From Microbacterium aurum (GTDB lineage Bacteria > Actinomycetota > Actinomycetes > Actinomycetales > Microbacteriaceae): DNA of 64,000 bases. The stretch spans positions 2,108,001 to 2,172,000 of the forward strand of contig NZ_JAFBCQ010000001.1 in the NCBI RefSeq assembly GCF_016907815.1, read 5' to 3'. Within the stretch, counting starts at the first letter, position 1, and the number at the start of each line of letters is the position of its first letter. Shown here piece after piece: positions 51,386-61,175 of the stretch. The position numbers were made by a program, and so were the translations under genes. The notes below the pieces were generated by a model. It was not told the DNA's origin. It saw nothing but the letters and a program-made list of their open reading frames with translations, and made no database searches.

Positions 51386-53938
51386 ATGAACGAGGCCGAC
51401 ACCCGGGCAAAGCTGATTGATCCGCGGCTTCTGGCTGATGGCTGGAGCGAGGCGCTCATTGAGCGCGAGTACACGTATCGGCGCGGCCGGGTTCGACTCG
51501 TCGGCGAGCAGAGCATTCGCGATCAGCCGCAGTTCTGCGACTACGTCCTTCGGGATGGAGCTCGTGGTCCGATCCTTGCGATCCTCGAGGCCAAGGATGA
51601 GACTCACGGTCCCTCCGACGGGCTGCAGCAGGCTCTGGGATATGCCGAAGACATCGGCATCTATTTCGCGTATTCGTCCAACGGTCACGGCCTCGTGGAG
51701 CACGATCGGCTGACGAACCAGGTCCGCGACCTTGAGTCGTTCCCTTCGCCTGCCGAGCTTCGTGAGCGGATCTCCTCGTCACGGCCGACGCGGACTGCAG
51801 AGTTGCAGAACCCCGACGGCGTCATGGTTACCAACCCGATCATTCAGCCCGCGTACCCCGCGCAGACCGGAGGCATGCGCTGGTATCAGGAGCGCGCGGT
51901 GACTGCCGCACTGGACGAGATGCTCAGTGGGCGTCGGCGAGCGCTGCTGTCGCTGGCCACCGGCACTGGCAAGACCTACATCGCGTTCAACCTGGCATGG
52001 AAGCTGCTCAAGAGCGGCTATAGCAAGCGTGTGCTATTCCTGGCAGATCGCGTCTCGCTGCGGGACCAGGCCTTCAACGAGTTCGGTCCGTTCGACACCG
52101 CCCGAGGAGTAGTTGCAGGGTCGCCCCCGTTCGCGCGCGACATCCACTTCGGGATCTATCAGACGCTGTATGCGCGCGGCGAGGACGGTGTCCGTCTCTA
52201 CGAACGGTACCCGCGTGACTTCTTCGACCTGGTCATCATCGACGAGTGTCACCGCTCGGGCTACGGCGACTGGCAAGTGATTCTCGATCATTTCGACAGC
52301 GCCTTTCACCTCGGCATGACAGCGACGCCGAAGCGAAGCGACAGCATCGACACCTACGAATTCTTTGCTGGCGAGAACCGCGATGCTGATGGCGCGCCCC
52401 AGCCTGCCTTCGAGTATTCGCTCGGACGCGGCATCGACGACGGGTTCCTTGCGATGTACCGAGTGCGTCGCGTGAAGACCAACATCGACCAGGACGGCCT
52501 CCGAATCGAGGAAGAACTCGATCAGGGCGCGGACCTAATTGTCCCTGACGGCGCGCCGGTCAAGGAGATCTACGCATCAAGCGAGTTTGAGCGCGCCATC
52601 CAGGTCGAGGATCGGACGCGCGCGATGTGCGAGCACCTGGCGGGGCTTCTTCGACAGTGGGGACCGAACGAGAAGACGATGGTGTTCTGCGTGAGCATGG
52701 AGCACGCCGCGCGCGTGCGTGACCACATGCAGCGCCTCCTGGGGCCGGAGACTGGCAAGTCACACTACGCAGTACGGATTGTGAGCGAAGAGCCCGCGGG
52801 CCAAGCGCTTCTCGAGGAGTTTCAGCTCTCGAGCAGTACTCAGCCGGTGCTCGCGACCACTGTCGACCTCCTTACGACCGGCGTCAACGTGCCGTCGTGC
52901 CGGAACATCGTGTTCATGAAGCCGGTTGGATCGCCGACGGTCTTCAAGCAGATTCTCGGACGGGGGAGCCGCCTCGATGCTGCGACGCACAAGGAGTTCT
53001 TCCGGATTGTCGACTATACCGACGCGACGAGGCTTCTCGATGAGTGGGACCTGCCGCCTGCGGGCGGCACCATCCTGACCGAGGGCCACGGGGTGCTGAC
53101 TGGTCAGGTGGTGAACCACGACGGATTCGAGCCGATTCAGGGTGCTGCGGTTGTGGTGCGTGCGGGATCTCGGACGTTCGCGGACGTTCAGACCGATGCT
53201 CGTGGCCTGTTTCACGTTCCCGCATTGCCCGAGACGACACTCACGGTCGACGCGGCGGCTCGCGGATTCTCGAGCAAGCGCGTGCGAGTGCCGGTCGCCG
53301 CGGAGCCGACGGAGATTGTCATCACGCTTCGCGAGCCGCAGCCCGGGGTCGAACGGCTCGTCATCAGCGGGGTGACTGTCACTATCGCCGAGGAGACCGA
53401 CCTCACCCTGGCGGACGGCGCTGAACTCACCGTGGAGGAGTACATCGAACGGGCCGGAGCCAAGACGCGGGAACTCGTCGGTACAAACGAGGATCTGATC
53501 CAGCGGTGGCGCGATCCGGAGACTCGATCCGCTCTGCGGGCGGCTCTGTCGGTTGTCGACGTACAGCCGAGCATCCTGGCCCTCGTGGCGGGACGACCCG
53601 ATGCTGACGAACTCGACCTCCTGGCCTTCGCCGCCTTCGGCGCAGACATTAGGTCGCGGGAGGAACGTGCGCGCGCCTTTGCGCTTGCCCACGACGTTTC
53701 CGATGAGGCGCTTACTGCCGAGGGTGTCATCGTGGCTGCCTTGACGGACAAGTATCGGCAGGCCGGCGTTGAGGAGATCGCAAGCGCCGATGTCCTTTCC
53801 CTCGAGCCGTTTACGAGCGGCTTCGGTGGGATCCAGGGCGTAATTCGGGCGCTGGGGGGACCGGAGCCGGTCAAGCAACTGCTGCGCGATGTACAGCGCT
53901 GGCTTTACCCGATTGACAACGAGGAGCAGGAGCGATGA
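51386..53938 (+). CDS. hsdR: Type I restriction HsdR with an inserted carboxypeptidase-regulatory-like domain
   Basis: 850 aa. The N-terminal nuclease has FCDYVL ... ILEAKDE (D and E-x-K, ~70). The SF2 translocase follows: Walker A LATGTGKTY (~190), DECHRSGYGDW (~284), TATPKR, and FKQILGRGSRLD (~525). At about 568-650 there is GQVVNHDGFEPIQGAAVVV then QTDARGLFHVPALPETTLTV, the pattern of a carboxypeptidase regulatory-like beta-sandwich, which I do not expect in HsdR. A helical C-terminus follows. ATG at 51386 is used; GTG at 51380 is an alternative. The stop overlaps hsdM by ATGA. Confidence 0.85.
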   Translation: MNEADTRAKLIDPRLLADGWSEALIEREYTYRRGRVRLVGEQSIRDQPQFCDYVLRDGARGPILAILEAKDETHGPSDGLQQALGYAEDIGIYFAYSSNGHGLVEHDRLTNQVRDLESFPSPAELRERISSSRPTRTAELQNPDGVMVTNPIIQPAYPAQTGGMRWYQERAVTAALDEMLSGRRRALLSLATGTGKTYIAFNLAWKLLKSGYSKRVLFLADRVSLRDQAFNEFGPFDTARGVVAGSPPFARDIHFGIYQTLYARGEDGVRLYERYPRDFFDLVIIDECHRSGYGDWQVILDHFDSAFHLGMTATPKRSDSIDTYEFFAGENRDADGAPQPAFEYSLGRGIDDGFLAMYRVRRVKTNIDQDGLRIEEELDQGADLIVPDGAPVKEIYASSEFERAIQVEDRTRAMCEHLAGLLRQWGPNEKTMVFCVSMEHAARVRDHMQRLLGPETGKSHYAVRIVSEEPAGQALLEEFQLSSSTQPVLATTVDLLTTGVNVPSCRNIVFMKPVGSPTVFKQILGRGSRLDAATHKEFFRIVDYTDATRLLDEWDLPPAGGTILTEGHGVLTGQVVNHDGFEPIQGAAVVVRAGSRTFADVQTDARGLFHVPALPETTLTVDAAARGFSSKRVRVPVAAEPTEIVITLREPQPGVERLVISGVTVTIAEETDLTLADGAELTVEEYIERAGAKTRELVGTNEDLIQRWRDPETRSALRAALSVVDVQPSILALVAGRPDADELDLLAFAAFGADIRSREERARAFALAHDVSDEALTAEGVIVAALTDKYRQAGVEEIASADVLSLEPFTSGFGGIQGVIRALGGPEPVKQLLRDVQRWLYPIDNEEQER

Positions 53939-55923
53939 CTCCGGAGGCAAAGCTGCGCGGGCTGATTAGGGCCGCGTCAGATCAGATGCGAGCTGACGAC
54001 AACACCAAGGGGTATCTCTCGTACCTAGAGCAGCTGACGTGGCTCCTGTTCCTGAAGCAGTACGAGGCGCTCGAAGAGGACCGCGCCGCCATCGCCGCGA
54101 TTGACGGCACGGACTATTTGCAAGTCGTGACCGGTCGGTATCGGTGGTCTGAGTGGGCTCGTTCCGAACTGACGGGCGATGCACTGATCGAGTTCGTCAC
54201 CCAGGACCTCCTGCCCACGCTGCGCAAGCTCGAAGGATCCCGTCGGGCTGAACGGCTGGCAACGCTTTTTCAGTCGGTCACGGTGGTGATGAAGAGTGGT
54301 CACACCCTTCGGGAGGTCATCAACCTCGTCGACCAGATCGACTTCCATGCACTCTCGGACGCGCACACTATGTCCGTCGTTTACGAATCGCTACTGGCGC
54401 AGGCGACGGACGCCGGTTGGTCAGGAGAGTTCTACACGCCCCGCCCGATCGTCGACGCAATGGTCGACGTCGTTCAGCCGAAGCTTGGGCAGACGGTTTA
54501 CGATCCCTGCGCTGGATCGTGTGGCTTCCTGGTGTCGGTCAACGAGCGCCTCTACCCTCAGGCACTCACGACAGCGGACTCGGAGCTCTTGAAGTCGCGC
54601 ACCTACTTCGCGCAGGAGTCCGGCGCTCTCGCGCACTTCGTTGGAACTGTGAACTTGCTCCTGCATGGAATCGATGACCCGCAGGCGATTCGACGCAACA
54701 CTCTTGAGGAAGATGTGCGGTCGATTGACCCAGGTGACCAGCGCGACCTGATCTTCACCAACCCTCCCTTTGGTGGCGAAGAGAACCCGCAGGTGCAGCG
54801 CAACTTCCCTGCCCGCTCTGACTCGACGGAGCTTCTGTTCCTGCAGCACTGCATGGCGAAGTTGGCCCCCGGTGGTACCTGCGCGATCGTTGTGCCTGAC
54901 GGGGTGCTCTTCCGCACCGACCAGGCATTCCTGAGCGTGCGACGACGCTTGCTCAACGAGTTCAGCGTCGAGGGAATCATTCGCCTGCCGAGCGGCGTCT
55001 TCACCAATGCGCCCGGCGCGAGAACGAACCTGATGTTCTTCCGTCGCACCGGAGCACCCACCAAGTCGATTCGCTTCTACCTGGTGCGTCCGCCCCACGG
55101 GCGGCCCGGCTTCTCCAAGTCACTGCCGCTGACGCGTGATCTTCTTACGCCTGCCGTTGAGTGGATTCGAGACGGCGTCGAGACCGCACACGGATGGGAG
55201 TCCACGTACGAGGAGATCGCTGCCGCTGGCTATGACCTGAATACTCGTCCGCGTCTGCAGACCGAGGCGGGAGTACAGGCTGATCCGCTCGATGTTGTCG
55301 AGCATCTGCGCCGCCAGGTCGGGGTTGTCCAGGAAACGGCCGCGCGCTGGAGCGAGTCGCTTGACCGGCTCGATAACTTCGAGGCCGGGAATCGCGTGCA
55401 GCTCAAGAACTTCATCATCGAGCGAGGTGACCGCGCCGCGGGCGACCCTGCTGAGCGCCTCGTCGGGGTGTCCAACTCGGGCGGACTTGCTGAGTTCCGA
55501 GGTGCAGCGGCATCCGATCGATCTCGCTACCGACGGATCGAGGTTGGCGACTTCGTCTACAACCCGATGAGGATCAACGTGGGGTCGCTGGCTTACTGCC
55601 GCTCCGCGACGGAGGAGGGCTGGGTTTCGCCCGAGTACGTCGTCTTCTCCATTGCGGAGGATGCCCCGTTCAGTGCGGACTACCTTCTCTTCTTCCTCAC
55701 GAGCCAGGCGGGGCGCGACGAGATCAATCGTCATGTGCGCGGTGGGGTGCGCGCTCGGCTTTACTACGCAGGCCTCGAGAACGTGGAAGTGCCAGTGCCG
55801 ACCGACAGTACCCAGTGGGATGCATTCCTGGAATCGATGGCAGTGCTGCGCGAGGTCACGCGTAAGGCTGCGGGTGCGTCATCGGCGTCCGATCTTGCAT
55901 CCCTCTTGTTCGCGGGAGCGTGA
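53935..55923 (+). CDS. hsdM: Type I HsdM fused to a single HsdS-like target-recognition domain
   Basis: 662 aa. N-terminal HsdM helical domain, AdoMet motif VYDPCAGSCGFLV (~189) and motif IV FTNPPFGG (~276). After about residue 480 the sequence changes to an HsdS-type recognition domain (VGDFVYNPMRINVGSLAYC ... VSPEYVVFSI ... YYAGLENVEVPVP) with only one such unit. No separate hsdS is found. A half-S fusion would have to dimerise and recognise a palindromic or split site. ATGA overlap with hsdR. Confidence 0.85.
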   Translation: MTPEAKLRGLIRAASDQMRADDNTKGYLSYLEQLTWLLFLKQYEALEEDRAAIAAIDGTDYLQVVTGRYRWSEWARSELTGDALIEFVTQDLLPTLRKLEGSRRAERLATLFQSVTVVMKSGHTLREVINLVDQIDFHALSDAHTMSVVYESLLAQATDAGWSGEFYTPRPIVDAMVDVVQPKLGQTVYDPCAGSCGFLVSVNERLYPQALTTADSELLKSRTYFAQESGALAHFVGTVNLLLHGIDDPQAIRRNTLEEDVRSIDPGDQRDLIFTNPPFGGEENPQVQRNFPARSDSTELLFLQHCMAKLAPGGTCAIVVPDGVLFRTDQAFLSVRRRLLNEFSVEGIIRLPSGVFTNAPGARTNLMFFRRTGAPTKSIRFYLVRPPHGRPGFSKSLPLTRDLLTPAVEWIRDGVETAHGWESTYEEIAAAGYDLNTRPRLQTEAGVQADPLDVVEHLRRQVGVVQETAARWSESLDRLDNFEAGNRVQLKNFIIERGDRAAGDPAERLVGVSNSGGLAEFRGAAASDRSRYRRIEVGDFVYNPMRINVGSLAYCRSATEEGWVSPEYVVFSIAEDAPFSADYLLFFLTSQAGRDEINRHVRGGVRARLYYAGLENVEVPVPTDSTQWDAFLESMAVLREVTRKAAGASSASDLASLLFAGA

Positions 55924-55982
55924 GATGAGCACGGCATCAGGACGTCTTGGGGGTAGTGCAGCACCTACGAGGGGATATGCGC

Positions 55983-58685
55983 ATGGCGACAATTGATCAG
56001 CAGATTCGAAGCGCGGACGATGCGATCGTCCGAAACATCGACATGCTCAAGACGCAGCGGGATCTTCTCTCGCAGAATGTGTTGGCGCAACTTCGCAATC
56101 TGGTCGAAGGGCTCATCGTCCGCGCTCACGTAAAAGATGGCACGCAGGCCTTCGACTACAGCTTGGTCGCGCCTGCGCTCGCTGTCGTGAAGGCCAACGC
56201 CAAGCTGAATTTGCTCAGTCGTTTCCATAATCTTCTGCAGGCCAGTGCGTCGCACTACACATTGGACGGTGATCCGTCCGAGCGGCTGATGCTCAAGTAC
56301 TACGAGTACCTCATGCGAACGAGAGACCTGGCCAAAGCGCAGTTCGGCCTGGACATTCTTGGCAACCTTGCGCAGTTCCCGATCGATCTCGACCCCTCCC
56401 TCTATGAGTACTACGAGAAGATCGCGACACGAGTTGATGCGTTGCGCGCGGGGCCGGTGCCGCCGACCAACGAGGGCGTTTACTACATCCACAGCTCGAG
56501 GCCGTTCTTCGTCGGGGGGCGCATCTTCTACGAGGTGACCTTCTCCCTCGCGCACAACAAGACGAGCAAGTTCGATCGGGTAATCGGCTTCACCGACATC
56601 GACGTCACAGACAAGTACGCGGCGAGCCTCGTACTTGCACAGGACTCGATTGACGTGTTGGGCCAGACGATGCCGATCACGCTGATCCAGTCGTGGAGTG
56701 TGGCCATCCGAGGTTGCGAGTTCAACAACCTCGCTAAGATCCTGGGCCAGTCGAATGGCGACGTTAGTCGCGGCTTGGTCGAGTACAAGAATCTGATGCA
56801 GTACCTCACCGCGACGCGTTCGAGCCTCCTCGACCTCATCGATATGGAGGATGCTCACTACACGCAGATCCGGACCTGGGCGCTGGCGAATGCCAAGCGC
56901 AGCCCGCTGATCTTCGCGATGCTGGACCAAGCTCGTTCACTCATCCGCCGCGGCCGGCCGGGAGCGAACCTGCTCCGCTATCTACTCCTGCGAATGAACA
57001 ACCAAGTGATCCGCGCGCAGTACGACTCCACCGCGTGCAGCTGGCTCTCGGGCCTTCACGCGTCGCAGTCCTGTCGCCCGTTCGACACGATGCCCTTCTG
57101 TTCGTCACCGCGGCGTCACAACCCGCACTTCGCCGACCTTGCCGAGAGTCTCAACTCGGCGACGCGCCGCCATGAAATTCTCGCCCGACGGGTGCGCAGC
57201 AACGTCGAGCAGAACGGTGTGATCTACACGCCGGATGCTGATCTTGCTGGCTTTGGGGATCTCGACGCGCTCATTGCGAAGCACAACGCGTTGCTGCCTC
57301 CGACCCCAGCACACGCACCACGCAAGTTGGTTCACGCGAACGGGCACGTCTTCATCAAGGGATATGAGGATGACACCGTGACCATCATCAATGAGCTGCA
57401 GAAGGTTGCGGCGACTGGGCTCGTCGATCATGAGAAGGACGTGGACGCTTGGCTCGTTGCCAATCCGACCGTCATCGATGACGAACTCAAGGCCGATGCC
57501 CTCAGGGGACTCTTTGCTGACTCGAAGGTTGCGCTGGTCTATGGGGCTGCCGGTACCGGCAAGTCGACCATGGTCGATCACATCGCCCACTACTTCAGCA
57601 GTGACAGGAAGCTCTTCCTTGCGCACACGAACCCGGCGGTCGACAACCTGCGTCGGCGGGTGTCGGCGCCGAACTCGTTCTTCAACACCATTACGAGTCA
57701 CTTGGGCGGTATGGGGACGACTCGTCATTGGGATGTGCTCGTGATCGACGAGTGCAGCACGGTGAGCAACGCGAGCCTGCTCAAGGTACTTGAGAACACG
57801 AGCTTTGACCTCCTCGTTCTCGTCGGAGACGTGTATCAGATCGAGTCCATCGAGTTTGGCAATTGGTTCACCACCATCCGTTCGTACCTTCCTCCCACCG
57901 CCGTCTTCGAACTGACCAAGCCATTCCGGACCAACGACGAGGCGTTGCTGACGCTGTGGGATCGGGTACGGAATCTTGACGACCGCATCGAAGAGTCGCT
58001 CTCGAAGAACGGTTACTCCACAGTCCTCGGCGATACCTTGTTCGCGCCGCAGCGGGACGACGAGATCGTCCTGTGCATGAACTACGACGGTCTCTACGGC
58101 ATCAACAACGTCAATCGGTTCCTTCAAGCGAGCAACCCGAGCCCGGCCTTCGTTCGCCGCGGGGCGACCTACAAGGTCGGCGACCCGGTGCTTTTCAACG
58201 AGACCAATCGGTTCCCTGGCGTGATCTTCAACAATCTGAAGGGCACGATCGTCGCTATCGAAGAGGCATTGGGGCGGTTCACCTTCAGCGTGCAACTTGC
58301 TCGCGCTGTCACGGCCGCCGATTGCTTGGGTACCGACTTGACCTGGATCGAGGGGTCCACCGTCAGCTTCGATGTGTTCGAGATTGCCGATCAGGATGAA
58401 GACGACGACTCGCTGAGCACGGTGGTTCCATTCCAGATCGCTTACGCCGTCTCCTTCCACAAGGCACAGGGCCTGGAGTTCGACTCCGTGAAGATCGTGA
58501 TCACGGATGTCAACGAGTCGCATGTCACGCACAGCATGTTCTATACGGCGATCACACGAGCGCGTGAGCGGTTGGAGATCTTCTGGACGCCTGAGACGCA
58601 GCAGCGCATCCTGAGTCGCCTTGCCGTGAAGGAGAACACCAAGGATGAGAACCTCCTCAAGGCGCGGCGCGGGCTATTGGGCTGA
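55983..58685 (+). CDS. Large SF1 helicase (RecD/UvrD-like), C-terminus altered by IS insertion
   Basis: 900 aa. A ~500-residue N-terminal region without known domain is followed by an SF1 motor: Walker A YGAAGTGKSTM (~521), VIDECSTVSN (~587), LVGDVYQIESI, SFHKAQGLEF, and motif VI YTAITRARERLEIFW (~853). ATG at 55983 is chosen because GAGGGG lies eight bases upstream. It is in the hsd operon and may be a translocase accessory. The last two residues and stop come from the IS left end; joining across the IS gives the native ending SPVSRRPRMQKVRVTP, with a stop at 61227. Confidence 0.82.
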   Translation: MATIDQQIRSADDAIVRNIDMLKTQRDLLSQNVLAQLRNLVEGLIVRAHVKDGTQAFDYSLVAPALAVVKANAKLNLLSRFHNLLQASASHYTLDGDPSERLMLKYYEYLMRTRDLAKAQFGLDILGNLAQFPIDLDPSLYEYYEKIATRVDALRAGPVPPTNEGVYYIHSSRPFFVGGRIFYEVTFSLAHNKTSKFDRVIGFTDIDVTDKYAASLVLAQDSIDVLGQTMPITLIQSWSVAIRGCEFNNLAKILGQSNGDVSRGLVEYKNLMQYLTATRSSLLDLIDMEDAHYTQIRTWALANAKRSPLIFAMLDQARSLIRRGRPGANLLRYLLLRMNNQVIRAQYDSTACSWLSGLHASQSCRPFDTMPFCSSPRRHNPHFADLAESLNSATRRHEILARRVRSNVEQNGVIYTPDADLAGFGDLDALIAKHNALLPPTPAHAPRKLVHANGHVFIKGYEDDTVTIINELQKVAATGLVDHEKDVDAWLVANPTVIDDELKADALRGLFADSKVALVYGAAGTGKSTMVDHIAHYFSSDRKLFLAHTNPAVDNLRRRVSAPNSFFNTITSHLGGMGTTRHWDVLVIDECSTVSNASLLKVLENTSFDLLVLVGDVYQIESIEFGNWFTTIRSYLPPTAVFELTKPFRTNDEALLTLWDRVRNLDDRIEESLSKNGYSTVLGDTLFAPQRDDEIVLCMNYDGLYGINNVNRFLQASNPSPAFVRRGATYKVGDPVLFNETNRFPGVIFNNLKGTIVAIEEALGRFTFSVQLARAVTAADCLGTDLTWIEGSTVSFDVFEIADQDEDDDSLSTVVPFQIAYAVSFHKAQGLEFDSVKIVITDVNESHVTHSMFYTAITRARERLEIFWTPETQQRILSRLAVKENTKDENLLKARRGLLG
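58674..58677 (+). repeat. 4-bp target duplication, outer IS left side
   Basis: CTAT here matches CTAT at 61176-61179 on the far side of the outer IS copy. A 4-bp duplication is normal for IS407-group IS3 elements. Confidence 0.85.
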
Positions 58686-58760
58686 CCCCGTTTCGTAGGT
58701 CCGGTGGTTCTGAGAGTCGTCCTGTCGCCCGGAGTCGCGGGCAGGGAGACTGGTCAGATC

Positions 58761-59045
58761 ATGTCGAACAGCAGGAAGCGTCACACCCCGGAGCAGGTCG
58801 TCCGTAAGCTCGGGCAGGCCGACAGGATGCTCGCCGACGGGCAGGATGTCGCCGCGGTGTGTCGGGAGCTCGGCGTGTCCGAGCAGACGTACTACCGGTG
58901 GCGGAACCAGTTCGGCGGGCTCAAGGCCGACGACGCGAAGCGCCTGAAGGAGCTGGAGAAGCAGAACGCCACCCTCAAGCGGCTACTCGCCGAAGCGGAG
59001 CTGGAGAAGGCGGCGCTGAAGGAGTTGGCTGAGGGAAACTTCTAG
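58761..59045 (+). CDS. IS3-family OrfA transposase subunit (outer copy)
   Basis: 94 aa. HTH (EQVVRKLGQADRMLADG ... CRELGVSEQTYYRW) and a leucine-zipper-like coil (KRLKELEKQNATLKRLLAEA), ending GNF. The MSNSRKR start is used. OrfB would be read after a -1 shift near the end, giving LLGPGRRRAAVSHL. OrfA is complete here. Confidence 0.9.
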   Translation: MSNSRKRHTPEQVVRKLGQADRMLADGQDVAAVCRELGVSEQTYYRWRNQFGGLKADDAKRLKELEKQNATLKRLLAEAELEKAALKELAEGNF

Positions 59046-59200
59046 GCCCGGGCAGACGTCGCGCCGCCGTCTCGCACCTGCTCAGGACACTGCAGGTGAG
59101 CGAACGGATGGCGTGCCGCCTGGCCGGGCTCTCACGCTCCGCATACCGGCGCCCGCTCAAGGGTGAAACCACCGACGATCCGGACATGGCGCTGCGGGAC
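59042..59200 (+). pseudogene. OrfB of the outer copy, 5' part
   Basis: Reads GPGRRRAAVSHLLRTLQVSE through PDMALRD, then is cut by the inner copy. It continues at 60452. Confidence 0.88.
59197..59200. repeat. 4-bp target duplication (GGAC), inner IS left side
   Basis: GGAC here and at 60448-60451 bracket the inner copy; an intact element has this GGAC only once. Confidence 0.85.
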
Positions 59201-59213
59201 TGAGCCGCCCCCT

Positions 59214-60029
59214 TCATTCGGTCCGGACGTTCTGTGAGTCGTCGGTTTCCATTTGATGGGTGCACTGTCGAGCGTACTCGGCTGGGGGTAGGTAGCCGAG
59301 CGAGGAGTGCCGGCGGTGGTGGTTGTACTCGTCCTTCCAGTCGCCGATGATGACCTGCGCGTGCAGCAGCGAGTAGAAGCTGTTGATGTTGAGGCACTCG
59401 TCGCGGATCCGGCTGTTGAACGACTCGACGTACCCGTTGCGCCACGGCGAGCCCGGAGGAATGTAGGACAGGCCGGTGCGGGTGCCGGCCCAGTCGGCCA
59501 TCGCCTCGCTGATGAACTCGGGCCCGTTGTCCGATCTGAGCACGGCCGGGGCGCCGCGCACGGCGACGAGGTCGTCGAGGTGGGCGGTGAGCCGGTCAGC
59601 GGTGATCGACCGTTCGGTGAGCCCGCCGATGCACTCCCGAGTGTGCTCGTCGACGATGGAACAGATCTTGATCGGCCTGCCCTGTTCGTCGGCATCGAAC
59701 TGGAAGTCCACCGCCCACACCACGTTCGGCGCGTCCGCTGTCGGTGCGTCGACGGTCGAGGACCCGACGCGTTTGCGGCGACGCCGCTGCGGGACGCGCA
59801 GTCCCTCCTCGCGCCACAGCCGTTGGATCTTCTTATGGTTCACGCCCCAGCCCTCGGCTCGGGCGTCGTGATACGCCCGCCGATACCCGTAGCGGGGATG
59901 GTCCTTCGCCCAGGCGCGCAGCCAGTCCCGCAGCGCCATGTCCGGATCGTCGGTGGTTTCACCCTTGAGCGGGCGCCGGTATGCGGAGCGTGAGAGCCCG
60001 GCCAGGCGGCACGCCATCCGTTCGCTCAC
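59214..60029 (-). CDS. IS3-family OrfB transposase (inner copy)
   Basis: 271 aa from the first ATG-like start; in vivo it is made as an OrfAB fusion through a -1 frameshift upstream (about 60083). DDE integrase core: VWAVDFQFD, LRSDNGPEF and the Glu in YVESFNSRIRDE. HTH-like start (MSERMACRLAGLSRSAYRR). Confidence 0.92.
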   Translation of the reverse strand: MSERMACRLAGLSRSAYRRPLKGETTDDPDMALRDWLRAWAKDHPRYGYRRAYHDARAEGWGVNHKKIQRLWREEGLRVPQRRRRKRVGSSTVDAPTADAPNVVWAVDFQFDADEQGRPIKICSIVDEHTRECIGGLTERSITADRLTAHLDDLVAVRGAPAVLRSDNGPEFISEAMADWAGTRTGLSYIPPGSPWRNGYVESFNSRIRDECLNINSFYSLLHAQVIIGDWKDEYNHHRRHSSLGYLPPAEYARQCTHQMETDDSQNVRTE

Positions 60030-60079
60030 CTGCAGTGTCCTGAGCAGGTGCGAGACGGCGGCGCGACGTCTGCCCGGGC

Positions 60080-60364
60080 CTAGAAGTTTCCCTCAGCCAA
60101 CTCCTTCAGCGCCGCCTTCTCCAGCTCCGCTTCGGCGAGTAGCCGCTTGAGGGTGGCGTTCTGCTTCTCCAGCTCCTTCAGGCGCTTCGCGTCGTCGGCC
60201 TTGAGCCCGCCGAACTGGTTCCGCCACCGGTAGTACGTCTGCTCGGACACGCCGAGCTCCCGACACACCGCGGCGACATCCTGCCCGTCGGCGAGCATCC
60301 TGTCGGCCTGCCCGAGCTTACGGACGACCTGCTCCGGGGTGTGACGCTTCCTGCTGTTCGACAT
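60080..60364 (-). CDS. IS3-family OrfA (inner copy)
   Basis: 94 aa, identical in sequence to the outer copy's OrfA. The frame upstream to 60421 is not needed. Confidence 0.9.
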   Translation of the reverse strand: MSNSRKRHTPEQVVRKLGQADRMLADGQDVAAVCRELGVSEQTYYRWRNQFGGLKADDAKRLKELEKQNATLKRLLAEAELEKAALKELAEGNF

Positions 60365-60451
60365 GATCTGACCAGTCTCCCTGCCCGCGACTCCGGGCGA
60401 CAGGACGACTCTCAGAACCACCGGACCTACGAAACGGGGTCAGCCCAGGAC

Positions 60452-61162
60452 TGGCTGCGCGCCTGGGCGAAGGACCATCCCCGCTACGGGTATCGGCGGG
60501 CGTATCACGACGCCCGAGCCGAGGGCTGGGGCGTGAACCATAAGAAGATCCAACGGCTGTGGCGCGAGGAGGGACTGCGCGTCCCGCAGCGGCGTCGCCG
60601 CAAACGCGTCGGGTCCTCGACCGTCGACGCACCGACAGCGGACGCGCCGAACGTGGTGTGGGCGGTGGACTTCCAGTTCGATGCCGACGAACAGGGCAGG
60701 CCGATCAAGATCTGTTCCATCGTCGACGAGCACACTCGGGAGTGCATCGGCGGGCTCACCGAACGGTCGATCACCGCTGACCGGCTCACCGCCCACCTCG
60801 ACGACCTCGTCGCCGTGCGCGGCGCCCCGGCCGTGCTCAGATCGGACAACGGGCCCGAGTTCATCAGCGAGGCGATGGCCGACTGGGCCGGCACCCGCAC
60901 CGGCCTGTCCTACATTCCTCCGGGCTCGCCGTGGCGCAACGGGTACGTCGAGTCGTTCAACAGCCGGATCCGCGACGAGTGCCTCAACATCAACAGCTTC
61001 TACTCGCTGCTGCACGCGCAGGTCATCATCGGCGACTGGAAGGACGAGTACAACCACCACCGCCGGCACTCCTCGCTCGGCTACCTACCCCCAGCCGAGT
61101 ACGCTCGACAGTGCACCCATCAAATGGAAACCGACGACTCACAGAACGTCCGGACCGAATGA
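60452..61162 (+). pseudogene. OrfB of the outer copy, 3' part
   Basis: Resumes at TGGCTGCGCGCC (WLRAWAKDHPRYGYRR) and runs through the DDE core to ...DDSQNVRTE, the normal end. It has no start of its own. Confidence 0.88.
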
Positions 61163-61175
61163 AGGGGGCGGCTCA

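Larger units (their letters stand above)
59201..60447 (-). mobile_element. IS407-group IS3 element (inner copy), complete
   Basis: 1247 bp in the opposite orientation to the outer copy, starting TGAGCCGCCCCC and ending GGGGTCAGCCCA. Contains complete orfA and orfB and so should be active. It sits inside the outer copy, in the orfB region. Confidence 0.93.
58678..61175 (+). mobile_element. IS407-group IS3 element (outer copy), split by an inner copy
   Basis: Ends TGGGCTGACCCC and GGGGGCGGCTCA (imperfect inverted repeats), flanked by CTAT. Its two parts, 58678-59200 and 60452-61175, add to 1247 bp, the same as the inner copy. It lies in the 3' end of the helicase gene. Its orfB is interrupted, so this copy cannot move by itself. 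Confidence 0.92.

Noticed and set aside
55925..55996. 23-codon ORF (MSTASGRLGG...) between hsdM and the helicase
   Set aside because: Runs into the helicase start in another frame, has no conserved feature; may be a coupling peptide but unsupported.
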